Below, one piece after another: positions 27,328 to 37,367 of a stretch of 64,000 nt of DNA. The DNA is from Echinicola shivajiensis (GTDB lineage: Bacteria > Bacteroidota > Bacteroidia > Cytophagales > Cyclobacteriaceae): assembly GCF_018642165.1 (NCBI RefSeq), contig NZ_JAHHZM010000002.1, positions 62,001-126,000 on the forward strand, written 5' to 3'. Position numbers and translations under genes: made by a program. The stretch's first letter is position 1, and each line of letters begins with the position of its first letter. The notes under the pieces are model-generated. The model searched no databases. It had not been told where the DNA came from and was given only the letters and a program-made list of their open reading frames with translations.

Positions 27328-28734
27328 ATGGCTTCAGCTAATGTAACCCAGCCTATTGACCAAAATGTGGAGTTTGACTCCGGACAAAAGTTCATTGGTC
27401 CTTTATTTCTTGTAACGATGTTGTTCTTTATGTGGGGATTCATCACCTGCATGAACGATATTTTGATACCTCATTTGCAGCAGGTATTTACCCTCCAGAA
27501 CTGGCAGGCGATGTTGATACAGACTGCTTTTTTTGGTGCCTATTTTTTTATCTCTTTACTGTATTACATTATATCAATTACCAAAGGAGACCCCATTGGT
27601 AAGATTGGATATAAAAACGGAATCATTTTAGGGCTTGTTATTTCGGCTGCCGGTTGTCTGTTTTTCTATCCAGCGGCCAGTTATAAAAGCTATGCCTTTT
27701 TCCTTTTTGCATTGTTCATACTGGCATCAGGAATTACGATTTTGCAGATTGCCGCCAATCCATATGTAACCATTTTGGGTAAGCCTTCAGGCGCATCAAG
27801 TAGGCTGAATATGACCCAGGCATTTAATTCCCTGGGAACAACCATTGCACCTTTAATAGGTGGATATTTGATTTTCGGAGCTATGGGAGAGGTTGAAATT
27901 AGCGCTGATGCGGTAAAGCTTCCTTATATAGGATTGGCATTGACTTTAATTTTTATTGCTTTGATCTTTAAGCTGTTCAAACTGCCGGAGGTAAACTCAC
28001 AAGGTGTGATTGTTTCAGACAGTGGGGCGTTGAAGCACAAGCATTTGGTTTTGGGAATAGGGGCTATTTTTGCCTATGTAGGAGGAGAAGTGACGATAGG
28101 AAGTAATCTGATCAACTTTGCCAGACTACCTGAAATAGCAGGACTGGACGAAACAGAAGCCAGTCATTATCTTGCCTTATTCTGGGGTGGTGCAATGGTA
28201 GGGAGGTTCTTTGGAGCTGTGGCCCTTGCAGACTTTAAGAAGAATAGCAACAGGTTCTTGATCATTGGCGGTATTACAATGTTGTCCTTTGTAACAATTT
28301 ATAATGTCTACGGGATGGATATGGCGCTTTATGCTTTGGCCTTTATAGCTTTGAATATTGTGGTAATAATTCTTGGACAGTTTATTCCTAATAGGACCCT
28401 ATGGTTGTTTGGACTAAGTGTGATTGCTTTACTGACCTTGGGCTTGTTGACTGAAGGCGAATTGGCATTATGGTCGATTGTAGCAGTCGGTTTATTTAAT
28501 TCCATTATGTTTCCTACAATTTTCTCTCTTGCGATTAAAGGCTTAGGGAAATACACTGCACAGGCCTCTTCATTATTGGTCATGGCCATTGTGGGTGGTG
28601 CGGTGATCACTCCTCTGCAGGGCTTGTTTGCCGATTTGTCAGGGAGTGTTCAGTTGTCATTTTTGGTTCCAATGGTTTGTTATTTATACATAGTTTATTA
28701 TGGTTTTTCAGGGTATAAAATCAAAAAGTCTTAA
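27328..28734 (+). CDS. FucP/GluP-type sugar:H+ MFS permease
   Basis: The 468-residue inner-membrane protein has about 12 hydrophobic helices. It shows the FucP/GluP family signature early on (FFMWGFITCMNDILIPHLQ), followed by YYIISITKGDPIGKIGYKNG and the ILQIAANPYVTILG segment. It should import a free hexose, by context mannose, released in the periplasm by the flanking GH92 enzymes. Spacing to the next gene is 3 bp, which supports one transcript. Confidence 0.92.
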   Translation: MASANVTQPIDQNVEFDSGQKFIGPLFLVTMLFFMWGFITCMNDILIPHLQQVFTLQNWQAMLIQTAFFGAYFFISLLYYIISITKGDPIGKIGYKNGIILGLVISAAGCLFFYPAASYKSYAFFLFALFILASGITILQIAANPYVTILGKPSGASSRLNMTQAFNSLGTTIAPLIGGYLIFGAMGEVEISADAVKLPYIGLALTLIFIALIFKLFKLPEVNSQGVIVSDSGALKHKHLVLGIGAIFAYVGGEVTIGSNLINFARLPEIAGLDETEASHYLALFWGGAMVGRFFGAVALADFKKNSNRFLIIGGITMLSFVTIYNVYGMDMALYALAFIALNIVVIILGQFIPNRTLWLFGLSVIALLTLGLLTEGELALWSIVAVGLFNSIMFPTIFSLAIKGLGKYTAQASSLLVMAIVGGAVITPLQGLFADLSGSVQLSFLVPMVCYLYIVYYGFSGYKIKKS

Positions 28735-28737
28735 TTT

Positions 28738-31050
28738 ATGATTAAAAAAATTTTATGCTCATTTTTTCTGGCTGCATTATCCCTGTCAGCAATATCACAA
28801 ACAAGGGATCTTAGCCAATATGTTGATCCGATGATCGGGACAGCAAAAATGGGGCATACCTATCCCGGGGCAACAGTCCCTTTTGGGAGTATTCAGTTAA
28901 GCCCAGATACGGATACCATTCCATATGAGGTCAATGGGCGATATAATCCTGAAGTTTACCGTTACTGTGCCGGTTATCAATATGACGATGCCACTATAGT
29001 TGGTTTTAGCCACACCCATTTTAGTGGAACTGGACATTCCGATTTAGGGGATTTTCTGATCATGCCTACGAGCGGGCCACTTCAGCTTAATCCGGGTACA
29101 TCTGAAAATCCTGATTCAGGGTACAGGTCTCGCTTTTCCCATGATAATGAACATGCTTCTCCAGCCTATTATCAGGTGGGATTGGAAGACTATGGTATAA
29201 ACGCTGAGTTAACGGCCACTACTAGAGTAGGTGTCCACCGTTATACCTTTGAAAAAGGTGAGGATGCCCATATTATTCTGGATCTGATGTCTGGGATTTA
29301 TAATTATGATAATAAGAATTTATGGACTTTTTTGAGGGTGGAAAATGACACCTTGGTGACCGGGTATAGAGAAACTTCAGGTTGGGCCAGAACCCGAAAA
29401 GTATATTTTGCTTTGTCTTTTAATAAACCGATAAAGAATTATGGGCATCAAAAGTATGATGATAAACAAGCTTACAAAGGTTTCTGGAGAAGATTCAACG
29501 AGACTGAAAACTTCCCAGAGGCAGCAGGTAGGAAAATAAGGGCATACTTTGATTTTGACCTTGAAGATGGGGAGGATCTTATATTAAAATTGGCAATTTC
29601 TCCGGTAAGTACAGCTGGTGCATTGAATAATATGAAATTGGAAACTCCAAATTGGGATTTTGATGAGATCCATCAAGCAGGAGTTGACAACTGGAATAAA
29701 GAGTTGAATAAGGTGCAGATAAGTACCATAGAGGAAGAGGATATGGTCAATTTTTATACCGCCATGTACCACGCCTTTTTAGGACCTACTGAATATATGG
29801 ATGTGGACGGGAATTATATGGGATTGGATATGAATACCCATCAAGCAGATGGTTTTATCAATTATACCAGCTTTTCTCTTTGGGACACCTATAGAACTTT
29901 ACACCCTTTATTTAATATACTTCAGCCCAAAAGGAATCGGGACATGGTCAAGTCCATGTTGGCTCATTTTGATCAAAGTGTTCATCCAATGTTACCGATT
30001 TGGTCCCATTATGCCAATGAAAACTGGTGTATGATCGGCTATCACAGTGCCTCAGTAATTGCCGATGCTGTTGTAAAAGACAATGTGGATTTTGATACGG
30101 ATCATGCCCTAAAAGCAGCAGTAAAAACTGCCAATACCAATTATTTTGATGGTATTGGAGAATACATAGTAAAGGGCTACGTTCCAGAAGATGTGAGCGG
30201 ATCCTCAGTTTCGAAAACCTTGGAATATGCTTACGATGATTGGGCAATTGCTCAAATGGCTAGAAAACTAGGTGCGGCCGATGTTGCTGAGGAATTTGAA
30301 AAAAGAGCTGAAAGCTATAAAAATGTTTTTGATGCTAAATCAGGCTTTATGCGTCCAAAATTAAAGGATGGTTCCTGGAAAGATGGCTTTGATCCCTTGG
30401 ATACCCATGGACAGGGATTTATTGAAGGAAATGCCTGGAACTATAGTTTGTATGTGCCGCATGCTCCAGAGGAAATGATAAAAATGATGGGAGGAAATGA
30501 GCAATTTGTTCCTCATTTGGATTCCCTATTTTCTATGGATCTGCCTGACAGATATTTTGCCAATACTGAAGATATCTCCAGGGATGGAATCATTGGTAAT
30601 TATGTTCATGGCAATGAGCCTTCACATCATGTAGTATATCTTTATAATTGGACTGATCAAGCCTGGAAATCACAGGATAAAATCAGGATGATTCTTAAAA
30701 CCATGTACCGAAACGGTGAAGATGGTCTAGGAGGGAATGATGATTTCGGACAGATGAGTGCTTGGTATATATTTAGTGCTCTGGGTTTTTATCCTGTAGC
30801 TCCTGGATCAGTAGATTATGCTTTGGGCAGTCCTTTGGTAGCTAATGCAAAAATTAACCTGGAAAATGGAAAGCAATTTGAAGTGGAGGTGAAAAACCAG
30901 TCCTCAAAAAATGTCTATATAAATAAAGTGTTTTTGAATGGACAAGAGCTCAAAAAACCATTTATTCAACATGATGATATTATGGATGGAGGAAAACTGA
31001 CTTTTTATATGAAGTCGAGGCCAAATAAAAACTTATTTTCCAAGGATTAA
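28738..31050 (+). CDS. GH92 alpha-mannosidase (canonical active site)
   Basis: The 770-residue secreted GH92 enzyme has a Sec signal (1-20), DPMIGTAKMGHTYPGATVPF at the start of the mature protein, and GFSHTHFSGTGHSDLGDF in the beta domain. In the catalytic domain the acid loop reads HGNEPSHH with Glu627, and the base/metal loop reads GGNDDFGQMSAWY with Asp668/Asp669. It should remove alpha-linked mannose (usually 1,2) from glycans. It differs from its operon partner at 24063 at the acid position, so the two probably act on different linkages. Confidence 0.95.
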   Translation: MIKKILCSFFLAALSLSAISQTRDLSQYVDPMIGTAKMGHTYPGATVPFGSIQLSPDTDTIPYEVNGRYNPEVYRYCAGYQYDDATIVGFSHTHFSGTGHSDLGDFLIMPTSGPLQLNPGTSENPDSGYRSRFSHDNEHASPAYYQVGLEDYGINAELTATTRVGVHRYTFEKGEDAHIILDLMSGIYNYDNKNLWTFLRVENDTLVTGYRETSGWARTRKVYFALSFNKPIKNYGHQKYDDKQAYKGFWRRFNETENFPEAAGRKIRAYFDFDLEDGEDLILKLAISPVSTAGALNNMKLETPNWDFDEIHQAGVDNWNKELNKVQISTIEEEDMVNFYTAMYHAFLGPTEYMDVDGNYMGLDMNTHQADGFINYTSFSLWDTYRTLHPLFNILQPKRNRDMVKSMLAHFDQSVHPMLPIWSHYANENWCMIGYHSASVIADAVVKDNVDFDTDHALKAAVKTANTNYFDGIGEYIVKGYVPEDVSGSSVSKTLEYAYDDWAIAQMARKLGAADVAEEFEKRAESYKNVFDAKSGFMRPKLKDGSWKDGFDPLDTHGQGFIEGNAWNYSLYVPHAPEEMIKMMGGNEQFVPHLDSLFSMDLPDRYFANTEDISRDGIIGNYVHGNEPSHHVVYLYNWTDQAWKSQDKIRMILKTMYRNGEDGLGGNDDFGQMSAWYIFSALGFYPVAPGSVDYALGSPLVANAKINLENGKQFEVEVKNQSSKNVYINKVFLNGQELKKPFIQHDDIMDGGKLTFYMKSRPNKNLFSKD

Positions 31051-31099
31051 AGTATTACAATTTATAATTTTAACTAAGAAAATAATAACCGTTATCAAT

Positions 31100-31612
31100 A
31101 TGAAGATAGAAAAAAATGCCTCCAAAGAGGAAATCTTTAAGCAAATCAAGGATTGGTTGGATTTCAATGGCTATAAGGTGGCAGCTGAAGACAGAGAGAG
31201 ACCATGGGGTGGTTTTTTTGTCATAGATGAAAGTCAAATAGGAAAATTCAGATCCCAATTTTTTTCCAGTGTGGAATTTTCTGAGGCTCAATTAAAACAA
31301 AAGTTAAGCCCAAAGATTTTGATTGTAGGACCAGAAAAAAGACTTTCTTGGCAATATCACCACAGAAGAGCCGAGATTTGGAAATTGGTTGGTGGAGAAG
31401 GCGGTATTGTTACCAGTCCAACTGATGAAGAAGGTGAACTACAGTCTTTGGTATTAGGTGAGGTGGTTGAATTGGCCAAAGGAGAGAGGCATAGATTGGT
31501 AGGAATGGACAATTGGGGTGTTGTAGCAGAAATATGGATGCATACAGATCCTTCAAACCCATCTAATGAAGAAGACATAGTTAGGGTTCAGGATGACTTC
31601 CAAAGAAAATAA
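31100..31612 (+). CDS. Cupin mannose-6-phosphate isomerase (type II-like)
   Basis: The 170-residue cytoplasmic cupin has a C-terminal half that matches the phosphomannose-isomerase cupin of ManC/AlgA-type enzymes: RLSWQYHHRRAEIWKLVGGEG, with metal-ligand His residues, and LAKGERHRLVG. It would turn mannose-6-phosphate into fructose-6-phosphate, the last step of the route encoded by the preceding four genes. It is last gene of the operon, with a strong terminator after it. The N-terminal 65 residues are lineage-specific and unrecognised. Confidence 0.85.
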   Translation: MKIEKNASKEEIFKQIKDWLDFNGYKVAAEDRERPWGGFFVIDESQIGKFRSQFFSSVEFSEAQLKQKLSPKILIVGPEKRLSWQYHHRRAEIWKLVGGEGGIVTSPTDEEGELQSLVLGEVVELAKGERHRLVGMDNWGVVAEIWMHTDPSNPSNEEDIVRVQDDFQRK

Positions 31613-31631
31613 GAATTGATTTTAAAGATGT

Positions 31632-31668
31632 AAAAAAAGGCCTTTCCATAATCGGAAAGGCCTTTTTT
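31632..31668. terminator. Bidirectional terminator
   Basis: A perfect stem AAAAAAGGCCTTTCC / GGAAAGGCCTTTTTT with a 6-nt loop lies between the convergent cupin and haloperoxidase-like genes. It touches the stop codon of the latter. Confidence 0.9.
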
Positions 31669-33031
31669 ATTTTTGGGTAAGTGTGGCTTTAGGTTCAATC
31701 CTACTGAGAATGTGTTGGGCTATTTTATTGCCCTGCTTGATCCCCTCTTCAATGGCATCCCTATAGTGAATGCCTCCATAAAGTCTTGAAATAGCTGCTT
31801 CATCAGATGCCTGAATGAATGATTTGAACTTTCTTGGAGGTAGTCCAAAGTACTCTTCTGAGGTGTCTGTATAGGCAAAACTGTCCCCAAAATAACTGGT
31901 TAACAAAACAGCACTTGTTCTGGAAATAACGCTGTGTCCACTTGTATATTCAGGAAAAGGAGGTGTCTGAAGGATAGGGCGCCACTTTTGGTCCAAATGT
32001 CTATTGATAACCGTTTCTGGACGAATTCGGTCACTATCATATTTTTCTTCCCAGCAACTAATAAAAGCATCATGGAGGCCAAGAGAAACCATTGAATGGA
32101 CCTCAACAGTCTGGAAGAAACTCAATTTGGCTTTTTTACTGGCTATTCCAGTAATATTTACCCAGTGTCCACCAGGAGATATCTTTTTAAGTCCAATGGC
32201 CATATGGCCGGAGTAAGAAACCATAAATGGATTACAATCCCAGAAGTTGGCTATCAGCCTTTTTTCTTGGTTTAATACCTGGGTAGTGTCATAAACTTCC
32301 TTTACTTGTTTGTAGAAAGGACTGTTTTTTTCCATTGAAAATGGTGCTGGAGGAATAGGTTTAAAACTCTCTAAATCTTTAATATAGAATGTCCTAATAG
32401 TTTTCCATTCTGGATCTATGGCCATTAGGTAGGCAGGGGGAGTAGGATACCAAGTTCCCGGCTTATTGGCAGGAGTATATCTTGGTAATGCACTAAGTTG
32501 TCCATAACCATCTGTTTTTGAGTAGGCAAGAATTTGCTTGGCAATCTCTTGGGCATAAATCATACTGGTTTCCAATGTTTTTCTATTGGCCCAGCGGTTG
32601 GATTTGAACTGCTGAAACAATTCCTCCTGCGTTTTGCTTAAAAGCTTTCCTGATGGCATGATTCCTTTGCCCACTTCCAGCATACAGTAAATCGCGCTGA
32701 ATGTGCTGTCTATATCTGATGTTATAGGGAATTTGATGTCTAAGGGCTGATTAAATTGCCCTATGAAAGAATTTTTTATTCCTTCCTCTCCAACCATGGC
32801 CGCATAGGCCCCTAATGTACTGTAGGCATAAAACCTTGAAGCTCCTGTCGGTGGGGTTACGTCAGAAACCATTATCTCAGTAATGGCAAATAGATTCTTG
32901 ACATAGAGGTTTACCTTTTGCTCCCTTGTTTGCGCATTTAAGTTAAGGGGTGATAATATTAAGCCTATAATAATCAATATGGCTGACAATATTGACAGGT
33001 CATATCTGTTTTTACTCATATGATAAATCAT
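31667..33031 (-). CDS. Vanadium-dependent haloperoxidase / PAP2-family exported protein
   Basis: The 454-residue protein has an N-terminal signal (from Met1 or Met5 at 33019) and the three vanadate/phosphate-binding motifs of the vanadium haloperoxidase-acid phosphatase superfamily: KYDSDRIRP (Lys330, Arg337), YTSGHS (Ser364, Gly365, His366) and RLYGGIH (Arg416, His422). It could be a haloperoxidase or a phosphatase; sequence alone does not decide. It starts 2 bp after the stop of the FG-GAP gene upstream and shares its transcript. This pairing with an FG-GAP/UnbV protein recurs in Bacteroidota. Confidence 0.88.
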   Translation of the reverse strand: MIYHMSKNRYDLSILSAILIIIGLILSPLNLNAQTREQKVNLYVKNLFAITEIMVSDVTPPTGASRFYAYSTLGAYAAMVGEEGIKNSFIGQFNQPLDIKFPITSDIDSTFSAIYCMLEVGKGIMPSGKLLSKTQEELFQQFKSNRWANRKTLETSMIYAQEIAKQILAYSKTDGYGQLSALPRYTPANKPGTWYPTPPAYLMAIDPEWKTIRTFYIKDLESFKPIPPAPFSMEKNSPFYKQVKEVYDTTQVLNQEKRLIANFWDCNPFMVSYSGHMAIGLKKISPGGHWVNITGIASKKAKLSFFQTVEVHSMVSLGLHDAFISCWEEKYDSDRIRPETVINRHLDQKWRPILQTPPFPEYTSGHSVISRTSAVLLTSYFGDSFAYTDTSEEYFGLPPRKFKSFIQASDEAAISRLYGGIHYRDAIEEGIKQGNKIAQHILSRIEPKATLTQK

Positions 33032-33033
33032 GA

Positions 33034-36000
33034 TTACTTACTTTTTTGATAGGCTACTATACCTTGATTATTTAGTCCAAATAGCAGGATTTGACTGTTG
33101 TTTATGGTTATTGGTAAGATGGACTTAACATCTCCCTTGATGGAGAGGCCGGATTGTTTTTGCGGAAGATAACTGAAATCTCCTTTCCCATTTCCTAGAA
33201 AGACTTCTCCATAATTGGCATCAATTACCCCAATTCTCAATCGGGTATAGGTTTGATTTCCACCTAAGATAAAGTCCAAATTCCCATCCTCATTAAAATC
33301 GAAGCTTGCTATACTGTGAACAGGTGCAAATTGTGCTTCAATAGGAAGGTTATGAGCTATAAAGGACGATCCATTGTTTTCCAAATAAATGGTTCTTAAC
33401 TCATTAACAGTTAGGGTCTGTGCCTCGTTCAATTGTTCTTTGGAAAGTATATCTTCAATTTTCGCATCAGAATAGGAACCGTAATCGGTGAATTTGCTTC
33501 TCAGTCCATAAATCTGGTCCAAAAGTTCATCCCTACTGGCAAATGGAAATGGTTCATCGTTGAAGTATTTAACCATTAAAGGATCAACAGAGCCATTATT
33601 GTCAAAATCACCATAATATAGGGTCATTGGTTGGTCTTTGCTAGCACGAAGCTGGGAGTTTAAGCCATAGTTTCCAGCGATAAGGTCCATGTCGCCATCA
33701 TTGTCAAAATCCCCCAAGGCTAAACTCGACCATAAGCCATGAGGTGAATCTTTCAACCATTGAGGGGTGAGGTTTGTGAATCCGTTTCCTTTTTGGTTGA
33801 TGTAAACTTGAATAGGAAGGCATTCGCCTACCACAATAATATCTTCAAAGCCATCACTGTTTAGGTCTGTAATTTGTGCATCCGTTACCATTCCAAGTTG
33901 TGAAAGTTCAGGTAATAGATTTGCTGTTTCGTTTATGAATTTACCCGTACCATCATTTATTAATAGGTAACTCTCTGGGCTTTCAGGATACTTTCCTGGG
34001 ATAATTCTACCTCCTGAAAACAAGTCAGGAAAACCATCTTTATTAAAGTCGGCACTTTTAACTACAGAGGTGCTGGTAAGCATTTTTGGCAACATCTCAG
34101 TTGCAAGGCTGAAGTTATTGTTTCCATCATTTACATATAGCCTATCTTGAAGGGCTTCATCGGTAGCAGTATAATTATGATAGCCACCACTCGCTATATA
34201 TAGGTCTGGATGTCCATCTTGATTAGCATCAATAAAAACTGCATCTGCATCAGAATAGCTGTCATCTAGGCGTAGGGAATTGACTGGTTTAAATTCCCCG
34301 GATTCATTGCTTAAGTAAAGCTTACCTGGATTGCCTTTTGAACCTCCCACGTATAGTAGGGTATGACCATCACCGGTTTTTCCCTCAGCCATAATAGGCC
34401 CTAAATGACTGGGCATTTCAACCAGTAAAGGTTGTCTTTTGAAATCATTATAATTGGATCTTTGATGTTTGTATGGAATAGGGGACTCCATACTTTGGTA
34501 TACCGGTTTCGATACGGGTTGGCCATTTGTAGAAGTTTTATCAGCTTTTTCTTCTTCTAAAACGATAAGCTCATCAGCTTGAATATTTTTTAATAATTGA
34601 GTCTTATCTGAAGGCCATTTAACTTTTATTGAATCAACGGATTGATTAGATCCCAGTCCAAAATGAAGCGTGTAACTCACGGTAGACTGAAAGCCCCTTG
34701 TAGGCATCATTTCCAAGGTCTGTGAAGTTCCTTGCGCAAATATTGAAACCTGGGCACCTATGCCAAAAGTGTTTTTATTTTGGCCTTTTAATTTTATTTG
34801 GAGATAATGTCCGTTGTCATTATCTGGATCTTTATTTCGGAAGACTGAGGCAAAATCATTTAGATTATTAACCACTAGATCCAAATGCCCATCATTATCC
34901 AAGTCCCCATAGGCTGCACCATTGGAAAATCCCGGTTCATTGATGCCCCAGTCTGCTGATCTATTGGTAAATGTTAGATCACCATTATTTTGAAAAGCAT
35001 AGTTGGGGATAGGGGTAGAGCTCATGGAAGTTACCAAGAATAAGGTGTCTGCCTTTTCCCTAGCAATGGCTTTTTGGAAATAATAATCTCCCTTATATTT
35101 TAGAAAATCACGATTGGTATAATCTCTGTAATAGCCATTGGTAACAAAAAGATCTTTGAATCCATCGTTGTTCACATCAAAAAACAAGGAAGACCAACTC
35201 CAGTCTGTATTAGAAATTCCTGCCAACTGCCCGATTTCACTGTAGGTTTCATTTCCATGATTAATATGCAACATGTTCCTCATGTTTTGATGGTGAAAAC
35301 CCTCAGATATCATCAAGGCATATTGTTCATAGTTTTCAGGTCCATAGAGCAACTTTTGACGTTTATTATCCTCAGGAAGCATATCCAGGGTGAAGATATC
35401 TTTAAGCCCATCATTATTAATATCAGAGATATCCAGTCCCATGGAGAAATGGCTGATGTGCTGAAGCTGCTCATTAAGTTTTTCAGTGAATGTCCCGTCT
35501 CCATTATTTATATACAGGTAATCTGACTCTATATAATCATTGGAGACATAGATGTCAGGCCAACCATCATCATTAAGGTCAGAGGAGATGACACCAAGAC
35601 CAAAGCCAAGGGCATGGCCAAAAATTCCTGCTTCCTCGCTTATGTCTTTGAACTGGCCATTATCATTTCTGAAAAGCTTGTCACCGGCAAATTGGTGTCT
35701 TGATTTTTTTGCCTCCTGAAATTCAAAATCATGGATGACTTTTATATGGTGATTGAGCAGATAGATATCTAGGTCACCATCTTTGTCAAAGTCAAAAAAT
35801 AAGGCCTGTGTACTATTGGAAGGATCGTCGAGTCCATAAGCCGCAGCTTGTTCAGTGAAGACCAAATCGCCTTCATTGATATAAAGTTCATTTCTTCTAC
35901 TATCTGCATTGCCTTCACCGGAAAAGGAAACATAAATATCCAATAGACCATCTCCGTTTATATCGGCCATAGCCACACCAGTTGACCAACTGTCCTTGCC

Positions 36001-36345
36001 GCTGATACCTGCTTTTTTGCTTATGTCCTTGAATTCAAAATTTCCCAGATTTTGATATAGCTTGTTGGGACCCATATTGCTGGTGAAAAAAATATCGTCC
36101 AAGCCATCATTGTCTAAGTCACCAATGGCGACTCCGCCACCATTGTAGAAATACTCGTAGGTAAGGATATTGTGTTTTTCATCCTCAGTGAGCATATTTT
36201 TAAACTTAACTCCTGATTTTCTTGGAGAAATATTTTCAAAACCTGACTTATCCTGTCCCTGACTAAAATTTGGGAAGAGAAATAATAGGCAAAAACAGTA
36301 AATAAGTGGAATTGGGGTACTTCGGGTAATTATTTTATCATGCAT
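33034..36345 (-). CDS. Exported FG-GAP (VCBS) repeat protein with ASPIC/UnbV domain
   Basis: The 1103-residue protein has a Sec signal (1-30) and many FG-GAP beta-propeller blades with Asp-rich calcium loops (GDLDNDGLDDIFF, ADINGDGLLDIYV, DLNDDGWPDIYV and more). They form two arrays separated by an ASPIC/UnbV domain at about 530-605 (GIGAQVSIFAQG ... VKWPSDKTQ). The architecture is that of CRTAC1-like secreted propellers; ligand unknown. It is translationally close to the haloperoxidase-like gene. Position next to the mannose block suggests, but does not show, a role at the surface in glycan use. Confidence 0.9.
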   Translation of the reverse strand: MHDKIITRSTPIPLIYCFCLLFLFPNFSQGQDKSGFENISPRKSGVKFKNMLTEDEKHNILTYEYFYNGGGVAIGDLDNDGLDDIFFTSNMGPNKLYQNLGNFEFKDISKKAGISGKDSWSTGVAMADINGDGLLDIYVSFSGEGNADSRRNELYINEGDLVFTEQAAAYGLDDPSNSTQALFFDFDKDGDLDIYLLNHHIKVIHDFEFQEAKKSRHQFAGDKLFRNDNGQFKDISEEAGIFGHALGFGLGVISSDLNDDGWPDIYVSNDYIESDYLYINNGDGTFTEKLNEQLQHISHFSMGLDISDINNDGLKDIFTLDMLPEDNKRQKLLYGPENYEQYALMISEGFHHQNMRNMLHINHGNETYSEIGQLAGISNTDWSWSSLFFDVNNDGFKDLFVTNGYYRDYTNRDFLKYKGDYYFQKAIAREKADTLFLVTSMSSTPIPNYAFQNNGDLTFTNRSADWGINEPGFSNGAAYGDLDNDGHLDLVVNNLNDFASVFRNKDPDNDNGHYLQIKLKGQNKNTFGIGAQVSIFAQGTSQTLEMMPTRGFQSTVSYTLHFGLGSNQSVDSIKVKWPSDKTQLLKNIQADELIVLEEEKADKTSTNGQPVSKPVYQSMESPIPYKHQRSNYNDFKRQPLLVEMPSHLGPIMAEGKTGDGHTLLYVGGSKGNPGKLYLSNESGEFKPVNSLRLDDSYSDADAVFIDANQDGHPDLYIASGGYHNYTATDEALQDRLYVNDGNNNFSLATEMLPKMLTSTSVVKSADFNKDGFPDLFSGGRIIPGKYPESPESYLLINDGTGKFINETANLLPELSQLGMVTDAQITDLNSDGFEDIIVVGECLPIQVYINQKGNGFTNLTPQWLKDSPHGLWSSLALGDFDNDGDMDLIAGNYGLNSQLRASKDQPMTLYYGDFDNNGSVDPLMVKYFNDEPFPFASRDELLDQIYGLRSKFTDYGSYSDAKIEDILSKEQLNEAQTLTVNELRTIYLENNGSSFIAHNLPIEAQFAPVHSIASFDFNEDGNLDFILGGNQTYTRLRIGVIDANYGEVFLGNGKGDFSYLPQKQSGLSIKGDVKSILPITINNSQILLFGLNNQGIVAYQKSK

Positions 36346-36438
36346 TTTATATTAAATATAAGCCGTTAATTGAGTAACTCAACCGAATATAATATAAAAT
36401 GTTATTTTGTCATTACCAACTAATACATCTTGAAAAAT

Positions 36439-36468
36439 TAATCCCCCGATGGATGCATCGAGGGATTA
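36439..36468 (-). terminator. Terminator of the amino-sugar operon
   Basis: The stem TAATCCC-CGATG / CATCG-GGGATTA has a single mismatch and is followed by five T on the minus strand. It directly abuts the ROK kinase stop. Confidence 0.75.
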
Positions 36469-36469
36469 T

Positions 36470-37345
36470 TTATTTTACAATATTAACTTCTGGAACAATG
36501 TTTTCTTCTACCAGGGCCGTGGCCCCCATTATGGCAGAGTCCTCGACAGTTGAGGTAAAGATTTCCAAATGGTCACTAATGGATTTGTAGGGGAAGGTAT
36601 TCACTGTTTCATACATACTTTCTGAAAAGTAAGCGTATGCCTTACTAATAGAACCTCCGATTACTACTGCTTCTGGTGCATAAGTGAACAGGATATACTT
36701 GATTAAGTTTCCTAAATGCATTCCATATTCTTTGAATATTTCCAAGGCTTTTGCATCACCTTTTGCGGCTTTCTCAGCTAAATCCTTTGCTGAAGATTCA
36801 TGGAAAGTACTGAAAAATTTGCTTCCACAGTAATTTTCAAAGTTACTATCCATATAAGGAACTCCTCCCCATTCGCCTGCTCCACAGATAAATCCTGTAT
36901 AAAGGGAATTGTTGGTTATGATTCCTGTACCGATTCCTGTTCCTAATGTAATGCCAACTACATGGTTGTGTTTGCTGGCACTGCCAAATTTGTATTCGCC
37001 CAATGCAAAGCAGTTGGCATCATTGTTAATGAAAACAGGTTTATTGAGCTTTTCCTCTAGGTATTTTTTTAGTGCAACTTTGGTAAAAGCAGGAATGTTT
37101 TCCAAGTTATAAACGATACCGTTCTTGGAGTCAATAAGTCCCGGAATACCTATACCTATTCCTTCTATATCATAAGAAAAGTAGGAAGCGATAAATTCGG
37201 CAATGGTAGTTAATATTACCTCTTGAGGGGCATGAGATGGAGTCGGGATTACCTTCTTTTCAATCAATTTACCGTCCTTCAATAGTCCGGCATTGATAGA
37301 AGTCCCACCAATATCCAGTCCCAAAATAAGCCGACTTTTTTTCAT
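36470..37345 (-). CDS. ROK-family sugar kinase (probable GlcNAc/glucosamine kinase)
   Basis: The 291-residue cytoplasmic kinase has LILGLDIGGTSINAG at the N-terminus, NNDANCFALGEYKFG and VGITLGTGIGTGI in the centre, and AVVIGGSISKAYAYF near the C-terminus. The zinc-binding CxCGxxGC cluster is missing. It is last gene of an operon with a NagB/PIG-L fusion and a ROK repressor, so the likely substrate is an amino sugar: GlcNAc to GlcNAc-6-phosphate, or glucosamine. It has no DNA-binding domain, unlike the gene at 39825. Confidence 0.85.
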   Translation of the reverse strand: MKKSRLILGLDIGGTSINAGLLKDGKLIEKKVIPTPSHAPQEVILTTIAEFIASYFSYDIEGIGIGIPGLIDSKNGIVYNLENIPAFTKVALKKYLEEKLNKPVFINNDANCFALGEYKFGSASKHNHVVGITLGTGIGTGIITNNSLYTGFICGAGEWGGVPYMDSNFENYCGSKFFSTFHESSAKDLAEKAAKGDAKALEIFKEYGMHLGNLIKYILFTYAPEAVVIGGSISKAYAYFSESMYETVNTFPYKSISDHLEIFTSTVEDSAIMGATALVEENIVPEVNIVK

Positions 37346-37367
37346 ATATCAATAATTATAAAACTAA

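Noticed and set aside
36470-37345. Transcription regulator reading of the ROK protein
   Set aside because: The P-loop starts within the first ten residues, so no DNA-binding domain is present; it is a kinase-type ROK.
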